Positions 25,697 to 33,630 of a stretch of DNA of 64,000 bases are shown piece after piece. Position 1 is the stretch's first letter; every line of letters starts with the position of its first letter. The position numbers and the translations under genes were made by a program. This DNA comes from DASUPK01 sp963744105 (lineage in GTDB: Bacteria > Actinomycetota > Thermoleophilia > Solirubrobacterales > 70-9): NCBI GenBank assembly GCA_963744105.1, contig CAVUSJ010000008.1:186001-250000 (forward strand), in the 5' to 3' direction. The notes under the pieces are model-generated. The model did no database searches. It saw only the letters and a program-made list of their open reading frames with translations, and was not told the DNA's origin.

Positions 25697-26475
25697 CAAC
25701 GTCCCTTCCATTCGGGCTCGCGCTTCTCGAAGAACGCCTTGACGCCCTCCTGGATGTCCTCGGTCGAGAAGGTGAGCGAGAGCTGTGAGCGCAGGAACTC
25801 GAGCGCGTCGTCGAGCGCCATGTCCTGCTGGCGATACATAGCGTCGTGGCCGAGCCGCATCAGCACCGGGCTCTTCGAGGCGAGCTTGGTCGCCCACTCG
25901 TCGACCGCGGCCTGGAACTCGCCCTCCGGCACCACCTTGTTGGCGAGCCCGTACTCCACCGCCTGCTCCGCCGAGATCTGCTCGCCGAGGAGCATCATCT
26001 CGTTGACCTTCTTGCGCGGGACGTTGCGGTAGATGACCGCCATGATCATGTAGGGGAACGCGCCGACGTTGATCTCCGGCGTGCCGAAGCGCGCGCCCTC
26101 CTTTGCGATCAGGAGGTCACAGGAGAGCGCCAGCCCCATGCCGCCGGCCAGGACGTGCCCGTTGGCGGCGCAGAGCGACGGCTTGCCGAGCCGCGGCATC
26201 AGCCGGAAGAACTCGAGGAAGAGATCCGACGCGAAGTGCTTCTGCACCAGCGGCGCGTCGGCCGCGAAACCGCCGAGGTCGGCGCCCGCGCAGAAGACCT
26301 TGTCGCCGGCCCCCGTGAGGACGACGGCCCGCACGGCGTCGTCGTCCTTCGCGGTCCTCATCGCCTCGACCAGCCCGGCGAGCAGCTCACCGTTCAGGGC
26401 GTTGCGCTGGTCGGGGCGGTTGAGGGTCACCGTGGCGACCCCATCCGAGACCTCGTAGAGCAACTCTGCGGTCAT
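25696..26475 (-). CDS. Enoyl-CoA hydratase/isomerase family protein
   Basis: 259 aa. Crotonase signatures: TVTLNRPDQRNALNGEL, AFCAGADL-like VFCAGADLGGF, oxyanion-hole ANGHVLAGGMGLAL, and the catalytic Glu in FGTPEINVGAFP. It would hydrate an enoyl-CoA such as methylglutaconyl-CoA if the pathway is leucine-like, which is inference from context. First gene of the eight-gene overlapping operon. A candidate operator dyad lies 38 bases upstream. Confidence 0.9.
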   Translation of the reverse strand: MTAELLYEVSDGVATVTLNRPDQRNALNGELLAGLVEAMRTAKDDDAVRAVVLTGAGDKVFCAGADLGGFAADAPLVQKHFASDLFLEFFRLMPRLGKPSLCAANGHVLAGGMGLALSCDLLIAKEGARFGTPEINVGAFPYMIMAVIYRNVPRKKVNEMMLLGEQISAEQAVEYGLANKVVPEGEFQAAVDEWATKLASKSPVLMRLGHDAMYRQQDMALDDALEFLRSQLSLTFSTEDIQEGVKAFFEKREPEWKGR

Positions 26476-26512
26476 CGGCGAACCACCCTAGTGGAAAGTG
26501 GCGGAAATGGGA

Positions 26513-26528
26513 AGTGCTACGTCCTACT
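26513..26528. promoter_or_regulatory. Candidate operator upstream of the acyl-CoA operon
   Basis: AGTGCTACGTCCTACT matches the perfect dyad AGTAGGAAGTCCTACT at 33553-33568 in 12 of 16 positions; its right half TCCTACT is identical and its left half is degenerate. It lies in the 174-base divergent region between the hydratase operon (minus) and a P450 gene (plus). A shared regulator for this operon and the acyl-CoA dehydrogenase cluster, perhaps the MerR at 20321, is inferred. Confidence 0.45.
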
Positions 26529-26601
26529 ACCCACCTCTTCGCAATTCTTATTGCCCGCAGCTACGCATTAGTGGGGTTCTTCCTGCCTGACTCGAACCAA
26601 C

Positions 26602-26616
26602 GTCCAAAAATTGGAC
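26602..26616. promoter_or_regulatory. Inverted repeat upstream of P450 gene
   Basis: GTCCAA-AAA-TTGGAC, six-base perfect arms, centred about 40 bases before the P450 start. The right arm (TTGGAC) could serve as a -35 element for the TAGGCT -10 box at 26637-26642, although the 20-base spacing is long. A repressor or MerR-like activator site is plausible. Confidence 0.45.
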
Positions 26617-26649
26617 ACATATCGGGTCTCACGCAGTAGGCTCAGCCGC

Positions 26650-28116
26650 ATGGAGGCCAAAACGGCCACCCGCCCTCCGACGAACGTCCAGACGCCGGAA
26701 GCACGGGCCCCCGCCGGCACCGGCCCCTTGCACCTCCCACCCGGTCCGCACGAGCCCGTGCTCGCCCAGACGATGCGCTACGTCCGTGATCCCTTTACCT
26801 TCCTGGAGCGCTGCCAGGAACGCCACGCGGTCGAAGGCTCGGTAACGATCAATATCCTCGGCTTTGGGCGAACCGTTTGGGTCACGAACCCGGGGTTGAT
26901 CCACGAGGTCTTTGCCCGCGACGACGAGATGCCGCTCAGCCCCGCCGGCAATCTCGTCAAGCCGATCTTCGGGACGAAGTCCGTCACAGGGCTGGACGGG
27001 CATGCCCATTTGCAGCGCCGCAAGCTCCTGCTCCCGCGTTTCCACGGCGAGCGAATGGGAGCTTTCGAAGCCGGCTTTCGCGCCGCTTCCGACCGCCTGA
27101 TCGAGCGCTGGGAGGCCGGCAGGGAGTTCGAGCTTCACCCGGAGATGTACCGGCTGACCATGGACTACCTCTTCGAGACGCTCATCGGGGCCACGGATTG
27201 TGAGTACGTGGAAGAGCTGACCACCGCCTCCGAGGGGCTGATGGCGATGATGAGCCTCTGCGCGGTCGGCGATTGGGTCCGGCACGACCTCGGACCGCTC
27301 TCGCCGTGGTTCTACTTCCTGCGCCGCCGCCGGCGCCTCGACAAGCTCCTCTATGGCGAGATCGCGGCGCATCGCGAGGCCGTGGCGAATGGAACGGCGG
27401 GTGACGACGTCCTGACGATGCTGATCGAGGCCGAGACGGAAGACGGCTCGCGGCTCACGGACGAGGAGATTCGAGATGATCTGGTCGCGCTGATAGTTGC
27501 GGGCAGTGAGACCACTGCAACCGCCCTGGCCTGGGCCTTCGACCTGATCCTCCACCGGCCGGGGGCGAGGCAGCGAATCGTCGCGGAGGCCGAGGTCGGC
27601 GAGTCGGAGTACACCGACGCCGCCATCAAGGAGGCGCTGCGGCTGCGGCCCCCGGTGATCGCCGCGGGACGCGTGACCGCCAAGACGGTCGATCTGGGGC
27701 CCTGGCGAATCCCCGAAGGCGTCCGGATCTGGACGCCCATGAGCTTGATCCAGCGGGATCCCGACGCCTACGAGAATCCCAACGAGTTCCGTCCCGAGCG
27801 CTTCTTGGAGGGCAAGCCTCCCGCCTACATGTGGATTCCCTTCGGCGGCGGCGTCAGGCGTTGCCTCGGAGCGCCGTTTGCCCTGCTCGAGATGCGGATC
27901 GTCCTGCAGACCGTGCTCTCGCGCCTGAAGCTGACCCCGCTGAGCAAGACCGTTGAGCGCACGCGCGCGGAGGGAGCGATCATCGTCCCCGCCGGAGGTG
28001 TGCGCGTCCGCGTCGAGGGCCCGGCCGTCGCGGAGGCACGCGAGCGCCATCCGCTCGACGAGCTGCTGGCGGGAAGCGCTGACGAGCCCAAGGCGAGGGA
28101 CCGTCAGCGGGCCTAG
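26650..28116 (+). CDS. Cytochrome P450
   Basis: 488 aa. Class-defining motifs are all present: I-helix oxygen-activation motif AGSETT (284-289), ExxR as EALR (328-331), and heme-binding FGGGVRRCLG with axial Cys405. The overall sequence resembles the CYP110/CYP102-like eukaryote-type P450s of bacteria. The ATG at 26650 is seven bases after a TAGGCT -10 box. The substrate is unknown; likely electron donors (ferredoxin reductase at 6928) are not adjacent. An MMPL transporter follows 50 bases downstream. Confidence 0.92.
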   Translation: MEAKTATRPPTNVQTPEARAPAGTGPLHLPPGPHEPVLAQTMRYVRDPFTFLERCQERHAVEGSVTINILGFGRTVWVTNPGLIHEVFARDDEMPLSPAGNLVKPIFGTKSVTGLDGHAHLQRRKLLLPRFHGERMGAFEAGFRAASDRLIERWEAGREFELHPEMYRLTMDYLFETLIGATDCEYVEELTTASEGLMAMMSLCAVGDWVRHDLGPLSPWFYFLRRRRRLDKLLYGEIAAHREAVANGTAGDDVLTMLIEAETEDGSRLTDEEIRDDLVALIVAGSETTATALAWAFDLILHRPGARQRIVAEAEVGESEYTDAAIKEALRLRPPVIAAGRVTAKTVDLGPWRIPEGVRIWTPMSLIQRDPDAYENPNEFRPERFLEGKPPAYMWIPFGGGVRRCLGAPFALLEMRIVLQTVLSRLKLTPLSKTVERTRAEGAIIVPAGGVRVRVEGPAVAEARERHPLDELLAGSADEPKARDRQRA

Positions 28117-28166
28117 CCGTTTGAGCGTGCTGCGGCGACGCCCGATCCGCGACATATATTGAGCAA

Positions 28167-30224
28167 GTGAGGGTCCTCGGGGGCTTCTCCTATCTGCATC
28201 GGCGGCCGATCGTTGTAATCGCCCTGATCGCGACCATCGGGGCCGCGATCCTCGGCTCGTCCGTCTTCGATCGCGCTCAGCCCTTTGGTTTCAGCGATCC
28301 GAATTCCGAGAGCTCGCACGCCTACGACGCGATCGAGAGCGCAACCGGAGCCCGTGCGGTACCCGCGGTGCTCCTGCTGGTGACCCCCGGAGGGTCGACC
28401 AGGACCGTCGAGAGCAGAGCCACTGTTCAGACGGCGGCAAGGACCCTGGCGGGCATCGAGGGGATCGTTCGGGTGGTGACGCCCGCCCAGGATCCCTCCC
28501 TCGTCTCGGACAGCGGCACCCAGGCGCTGGTGGAGGGGTTCGTGAGTCGATCGGTGGACAACCTGTCCAGGGTCGGCAAGCGCGCGGACGCCGCCTTCGC
28601 CGGGGATGGGGCCATCGAGGTCGGCGGCACCGCAGTTGCATCTGTGCAGCTCAACGACACCACGGAGAGCGACCTTCGCCGAATAGAGCTGTACGCCTCG
28701 CCGATCATCTTGCTGATCTCGCTCCTCGTCTTCAGGAGCCTCGTCGCGGCTGTGCTGCCGCTCATCGTGGGGGGACTGTCGATCGCGTTCACCCTCGCGG
28801 CCCTTCGCCTGCTCTCCGAGGTGATGACGATCGACATCTTCGCCCTGAACGTGGTCACGGTCCTGGGCCTCGGTCTCGCGATCGACTACAGCCTGTTCAT
28901 GGTGTCCAGGTACCGGGACGAGTTAGAGCGATCCGGCCCTGGCCTGAAGACGATGTGCAACACGGTTGGGCCCATTGGGAGGATGGTCTCCTTCAGTGCC
29001 GGGACGGTTGCTGCCGCGGTCGCCTCGCTGTGCATCTTCCCGCAGCCGTTCCTCTACTCCACCGGGGTCGGCTGCGCGGTCGTTGCCCTTTTATCCGCGC
29101 TGGTGGTGATCTTGGTGCTGCCCGCCATCCTGGGTCTGCTCGGAACCCGGATCAATGCCCTGAGCATCTCCGATCCGACGCCGGTCCGTGGCTCCCCCTT
29201 TTGGCGACGGGTCGCCAAGGTCGTTCAGGCACGGCCTGGCGTCATCGCACTCCTCGTTACGGCCGTGATGCTGGTTGCCGCGCTGCCTATCCAGCGGATC
29301 CAGCTGACGCGTGCGGACGCTCGGGTTCTTCCGCGCGACAACAGCGCCCGGTTGGTGGACACGGCCGTGCGGTCGAACTTCCGCGACGACCCGGCGGACT
29401 CGATCATCCTGGTGCAAACCGGTCGATCCACTTTCGGGCGCTTCACGATCAAGACGGTGCCGCCCGTGACGCGGGTCGATCGTCCGCGACGCCTGCCTGG
29501 CGGAGTCAAGGTGGTCGAGGTGCACACGAACGTCGACCCAAACTCCGACCGTGCCACAGGCGTGGTCAAGTCGATTCGCGACAGCAAACTCGGAGCCTCG
29601 ACCCTGGTGGGGGGCGTGAGCGCCGAACTGGTCGATCAGCGGGCAAGCCTCCGAGCCCATCTGCCCTTGGCCGTGATGATCGTGGTTGCAAGCACCCTGA
29701 TTGCGATCCTGCTGATGACCGGCTCCGCCGTTCTGGCGGTGGTCACGTTGTTCGTCAACCTGCTCACCATCGGCGTCACCCTGGGCGTCCTGGTGCTGTT
29801 GTTCCAGGACGACAGATTCGAGTCGCTGCTCGTCTACAGCGGGGTGGGTGCACTCGACATCTCAGTCCCAATCCTGCTGTTCGCCGTCATCTTCGGCCTT
29901 TCGACCGACTACGGGGTGTTTCTGCTCAACCGAGTAGCGGAAATCCGCCGAACCGAGTCCAACCCCCGGGCAATTGCCCTCGGACTGGAGCGGTCCGGCA
30001 GGATCATCACCGCCGCGGCGATTCTCTTCGCGGTCGCGATGGGCTCGTTCGTCTTCTCCCAGATGGTCTTCATCAAAGAGGTTGCTGTCGGAACCGCCCT
30101 GGCAGTGCTGGTAGACGCGACCCTCGTCAGAGCGCTCCTGATGCCGGCATTGATCCACCTGTGCGGCGAACGGGCATGGTGGTCGCCCGGCCCCCTTGCT
30201 CGCCTGGTTCGGTCTAGACCTTGA
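28167..30224 (+). CDS. MMPL/RND family transporter
   Basis: 685 aa. Two repeated halves, each with an N-terminal helix, a large extracytoplasmic domain and a five- to six-helix bundle. GLGLAIDYSLFMVSRYRDE in the first half and FGLSTDYGVFLLNRV in the second are the conserved TM4 segments with the proton-relay Asp-Tyr pairs. MMPL proteins export lipids or small hydrophobic molecules. GTG start at 28167 follows a TATATT -10 box (28155-28160) by six bases, giving it its own leaderless promoter behind the P450 gene. Its 3' end overlaps the convergent HD-GYP gene by 11 bases. Confidence 0.88.
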   Translation: MRVLGGFSYLHRRPIVVIALIATIGAAILGSSVFDRAQPFGFSDPNSESSHAYDAIESATGARAVPAVLLLVTPGGSTRTVESRATVQTAARTLAGIEGIVRVVTPAQDPSLVSDSGTQALVEGFVSRSVDNLSRVGKRADAAFAGDGAIEVGGTAVASVQLNDTTESDLRRIELYASPIILLISLLVFRSLVAAVLPLIVGGLSIAFTLAALRLLSEVMTIDIFALNVVTVLGLGLAIDYSLFMVSRYRDELERSGPGLKTMCNTVGPIGRMVSFSAGTVAAAVASLCIFPQPFLYSTGVGCAVVALLSALVVILVLPAILGLLGTRINALSISDPTPVRGSPFWRRVAKVVQARPGVIALLVTAVMLVAALPIQRIQLTRADARVLPRDNSARLVDTAVRSNFRDDPADSIILVQTGRSTFGRFTIKTVPPVTRVDRPRRLPGGVKVVEVHTNVDPNSDRATGVVKSIRDSKLGASTLVGGVSAELVDQRASLRAHLPLAVMIVVASTLIAILLMTGSAVLAVVTLFVNLLTIGVTLGVLVLLFQDDRFESLLVYSGVGALDISVPILLFAVIFGLSTDYGVFLLNRVAEIRRTESNPRAIALGLERSGRIITAAAILFAVAMGSFVFSQMVFIKEVAVGTALAVLVDATLVRALLMPALIHLCGERAWWSPGPLARLVRSRP

Positions 30225-31965
30225 GCACCGCCTCGCGCTTCAGCGCGCGCAGGAGGGCGTCAACCACTCGCTCGTCGAATTGGGTCCCGGCGCACCTGCG
30301 GAGCTCATTGCGGGCGGCCTTCTCACCGATCGAGTGCCGATAGACCCGATTGCTCGTCATCGCCTCGTACGCGTCCCCCACCGCAAGAATCGCAGCTTCG
30401 AGAGGGATCTCGTCTGATGTCAAGCCCTTGGGGTAACCCGATCCGTCTGGACGTTCGTGGTGGGCGAGGATCCACCCGCGAACATCATCCAGCTCGTCGC
30501 TCGCGAGGATCCTGGCGCCCAGCTCCGGATGGCGGCGCATTTGATCCATCTCATCCGTCGTGAGCTTTCCTGGCTTGCCCAGGATCGAATCCGGCACCCC
30601 GATCTTCCCGATGTCATGAAGGATGCCCGCCAGACGCACACGCTGTACGCGGGCCTCATCGAGGCCAAGCTCCCGCGCCATCATCTCGCAGAGCAGCCCC
30701 ACCGTCTGGCTGTGCTTCGCCGTGTAGGAGTCGCGCTGATCGAGAGCCTCCGCGAGACTCAGGACGGTCGCCAGTTGTGCCTGGCTCTCGACACTTCTCT
30801 TGCCGGCCACGGCTCCGACCGTGCTGGTCACCTCGGGGCTGTAGATAACGGCCCTGTCCCGGCCCAGTGCCTTCGCCGCCTGCAGGGCTCGATCCGTGAC
30901 CGCGACGAGCTCGGCCGGGTCGGACGCATGACCTGGGAATTCGGCCACCCCGGTCGATGCGCTGATTCCCTGGGGGGAGCCAAGCATCGACCCACGCAAC
31001 CGGGAAAGGATCTTCTCCGCCAGCAGGAACGCGCCGTTGCCGTCGATTTGCGGCAGCACGATCGCAAACTCCTGACCACCGGAGCGTGCGACGGTGTCGA
31101 TCAGCCGGGTCGAGTCCTTGAGCATGACCGCCAGCTCCTGGAGGATCTTGTCTCCGCCGCCGATCCCGAGTCGCTCGTTCAGAGACTTGAAGTGGTCGAT
31201 GTCGATCAGGAGCAGGCTGACGGGTTGGTGATCGAAGCGCGAGCGCTCGACCTCCCTCTCGAGGGCCAGCTGGAGGCCCGTACGGTTCGGCAGCGCCGTC
31301 AGCGGGTCGGTTCTTGAGGCCTCGACCAGGCGAGCCATCAACCGCTCGACTCGCTGGCGGAGATAGGTCAGCAGCAGCCCCGCGGTGGCGAGCGTTCCGG
31401 CCACGATCGAGAAGAAGGCGACGTTGGTATGCGCCACATCGGGCGGTGGCGCCGGCGTTATGGCGATGGCGACCGCGTAACAAAGAGCAGCGAAGGCGAG
31501 GTACCCGGCGGCCTCCCATCGCGAGACGGGGTAGTAGAAGACATAGAACCCGATCCACAGGTAAAAGATCGCGAAGCCGCTCGAGCTGTCGCCGCTGAAG
31601 TACACGGCGACGGTGGTCATCACAGCGGCGAGGAGGTTGCCGATCTTCAGCCAGTTGAACGAGATCCGGTCGCCCAGCATCAACACGACCATCCCGTAGG
31701 CGAGTGCGCTGATCTGCACGCTCAGGAGGCCCGGGACGTTGTAGTAGTAGGGATGCGGAAGGAGCGTGGCGATCGCCCCATTCATCGCAGCGCCGAGCGC
31801 CAGCAGGCCCTGTACCTGCGCGAGTGGTCCAGCGGCGGTCCTGCCCGAGATCAGCTCGCGCGATCCGCCAAGCTCACCCTCGCTTCTAGGCAGCGCGAGC
31901 ATGTCGGGCCCACCCACCTTGTCGGTAGGGCTTCTCCCAGGCCTCTGGCTCTCCATCACGGGCAT
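30214..31965 (-). CDS. Membrane sensor with GGDEF and HD-GYP domains (cyclic-di-GMP phosphodiesterase)
   Basis: 583 aa. About six N-terminal transmembrane helices (residues 50-205), then a GGDEF domain (about 220-380) beginning TDPLTALPNRTGL, then an HD-GYP domain (about 395-575) with LHDIGKIGVPDSIL and HHERPDGSGYPKGL. The HD-GYP metal and signature residues are intact, so c-di-GMP hydrolysis is expected. The GGDEF signature is degenerate (SGGQEF, Gln in place of Asp/Glu), so cyclase activity is doubtful and a GTP-binding regulatory role is more likely. The start may instead be the ATG at 31956 or 31902. Confidence 0.87.
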   Translation of the reverse strand: MPVMESQRPGRSPTDKVGGPDMLALPRSEGELGGSRELISGRTAAGPLAQVQGLLALGAAMNGAIATLLPHPYYYNVPGLLSVQISALAYGMVVLMLGDRISFNWLKIGNLLAAVMTTVAVYFSGDSSSGFAIFYLWIGFYVFYYPVSRWEAAGYLAFAALCYAVAIAITPAPPPDVAHTNVAFFSIVAGTLATAGLLLTYLRQRVERLMARLVEASRTDPLTALPNRTGLQLALEREVERSRFDHQPVSLLLIDIDHFKSLNERLGIGGGDKILQELAVMLKDSTRLIDTVARSGGQEFAIVLPQIDGNGAFLLAEKILSRLRGSMLGSPQGISASTGVAEFPGHASDPAELVAVTDRALQAAKALGRDRAVIYSPEVTSTVGAVAGKRSVESQAQLATVLSLAEALDQRDSYTAKHSQTVGLLCEMMARELGLDEARVQRVRLAGILHDIGKIGVPDSILGKPGKLTTDEMDQMRRHPELGARILASDELDDVRGWILAHHERPDGSGYPKGLTSDEIPLEAAILAVGDAYEAMTSNRVYRHSIGEKAARNELRRCAGTQFDERVVDALLRALKREAVLKV

Positions 31966-32095
31966 GATCGACGGAAATACCGCGATAACTTGAGCCTGGA
32001 CGCAAATATGAGGAGTCGGTCATTGCCCCATCTGGACGCATGTTCGATTGGAACCCCTGGCAAACGACCTTCGGGCTGGAGCCCCAAAAGCCTGC

Positions 32096-33463
32096 CTACT
32101 GCAGGTTTGAGACCCCTTTGACGGTCGCCCGGGCGCCATGTGCGGGCGCGAATGTGAAGCGCCTGCGCGCCACGGGCTCGTCGGCAGGATCAAGCGCACC
32201 GAGAGTCACGGCGGCAAGAACCTCGCGGATGACCACCTTCATCTCGAGCTGAGCGAAGCTCGCGCCCAGGCACCGCCTGACCCCTCCGCCGAATGGCATC
32301 CATGGCTCACCCTCACCGTCGAGGAATCTCTCGGGTCGGAACTCAGTGGGGTCCGGGTGGAGGGCCGGGTCGCGGTGGAGCAGGTAGATCGAGACCATCA
32401 GAACGGATCCGGCGGGGATCACGTAGCCGTTGAGCGCGACCTCCTCCCGCACCTTCCGAGCGAGCACCGGAACCACGGGACGCAGCCGAAGGACTTCCTT
32501 GATGACGGCATCCAGATACTCATCGTCCCCCTGGGCGAGGTCGTCCTGGAGGCGGCTCATGACCTGGGGCGACCGCAGCAGACGCTCGAAAGTCCAGGCG
32601 AGCGCGCTCGTCGTCGTCTCATAGCCGGCCATGATCATCGTGAGCAACTCGTCGCGAATCTGCCGGTTGGACAGTGGGGTGCCGCTCTCATCCGTCGCCG
32701 CGCAGAGCAGCGAGAGGAAGTCATCGAGGCCTTCGATCGGCGAAGCCTGTCTCTCGACAATCGCGTCGAGGAACAGAGCGTCCAATTCGTCGAGCATCTG
32801 CTGAAGGCGGGCGTAGGGCGTGATCCCGCCCAATTCATTGCGAAAGTAGGGGAGCAGGGTGAACGGAGACGCGCAGCGTCTCATCATCTCCGGCACCAGA
32901 ACGCGGAACTGCTCGAGCCGATCCTCGGGGCCGGGCCCCAGCGCGAGTCGCAGGATCGCCTCGAGGGAGATGGCTTCCATCTCCTGCTGCAACTTGACGG
33001 TCTCGCCCACGCGCCACGATGCAAGGCGCTCGCGAGTCGCCGCCCTCACGGTCTCGACGAAGGCTGGACCGTGATTCGCCCCGAAGGCCGGCAGCAGGAT
33101 TCGCCGGTGTCGCATGTGCTCGTCACCGTCGAGCACGAGGAGGGAAGCGGGCCCGACGACCGGCTTCAGGATCCCGTTGGCATCCCCGGCGCGGAACACC
33201 TCCGGGTCTCCCTTCATCACCCGACGGGCAGCCACCGGCTCCGCGACAACCACGGTGTTGCGGCCGGGACCCAGTCGCAAAGAGAAGATGTCGCCGTAGC
33301 GGCGTCGGCAGCTCTCGATGAACGAGGTTGGCCGATACATCCACTCGAGCGTCTGGACGAGGCCGGGGGTTCGCGGCCCTGGAGGCATGCCCGGCGCAGA
33401 AGTGGAGATCAACCCCCCTCGGGACGGCACAGATCCAAGCGCGGATTCAGTTGCGCGTGACAC
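32096..33463 (-). CDS. Cytochrome P450
   Basis: About 455 aa. I-helix MIMAGYETTTSALAW, ExxR in IKEVLRLRPV and heme loop PFGGGVRRCLGASFAQLE are intact. It resembles the P450 at 26650 in the heme region and the PPGP hinge (MPPGPRTPG), so the two are related paralogues. The frame stays open to 33619, but I prefer GTG 33463: it gives an N-terminus as long as that of the other P450 and a TACTCT -10 box lies just upstream. An ATG at 33388 is the shorter alternative. Divergent from the acyl-CoA dehydrogenase gene. Confidence 0.85.
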   Translation of the reverse strand: MSRATESALGSVPSRGGLISTSAPGMPPGPRTPGLVQTLEWMYRPTSFIESCRRRYGDIFSLRLGPGRNTVVVAEPVAARRVMKGDPEVFRAGDANGILKPVVGPASLLVLDGDEHMRHRRILLPAFGANHGPAFVETVRAATRERLASWRVGETVKLQQEMEAISLEAILRLALGPGPEDRLEQFRVLVPEMMRRCASPFTLLPYFRNELGGITPYARLQQMLDELDALFLDAIVERQASPIEGLDDFLSLLCAATDESGTPLSNRQIRDELLTMIMAGYETTTSALAWTFERLLRSPQVMSRLQDDLAQGDDEYLDAVIKEVLRLRPVVPVLARKVREEVALNGYVIPAGSVLMVSIYLLHRDPALHPDPTEFRPERFLDGEGEPWMPFGGGVRRCLGASFAQLEMKVVIREVLAAVTLGALDPADEPVARRRFTFAPAHGARATVKGVSNLQ

Positions 33464-33541
33464 CGGTTGCGGAGAGTAAAGAGCGAAATCCTCCTGCACA
33501 TCCGGAAAACTCCGCAACTGTTCTGGCACGAAACATTGCAG

Positions 33542-33570
33542 TTGAAGTAAGAAGTAGGAAGTCCTACTAT
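33542..33570 (+). promoter_or_regulatory. Promoter with embedded operator dyad, upstream of acyl-CoA dehydrogenase
   Basis: TTGAAG (33542-33547) and TACTAT (33565-33570) are separated by 17 bases, a good housekeeping-type promoter reading to the right. The perfect dyad AGTAGGA-AG-TCCTACT (33553-33568) fills the spacer and overlaps the -10 box, so a bound protein would control initiation. A degenerate copy of the dyad lies upstream of the acyl-CoA operon at 26513-26528. Confidence 0.65.
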
Positions 33571-33630
33571 TCACTTTGCCGGGCACTTCCAGCGCCCCGC
33601 CCCGAGACCCCGAGGACAAGGAGAACCTGA

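Noticed and set aside
24083..26032. 649-codon plus-strand frame opposite the carboxyltransferase
   Set aside because: Antisense shadow; the minus strand encodes a full-length conserved carboxyltransferase.
26629..28155. 508-codon minus-strand frame opposite the first P450
   Set aside because: Shadow frame; all P450 motifs are on the plus strand.
31966..32095. 130-base gap between the HD-GYP and second P450 genes
   Set aside because: Checked for small ORFs and hairpins; only a five-base stem with a two-base loop was seen, which cannot form a terminator.
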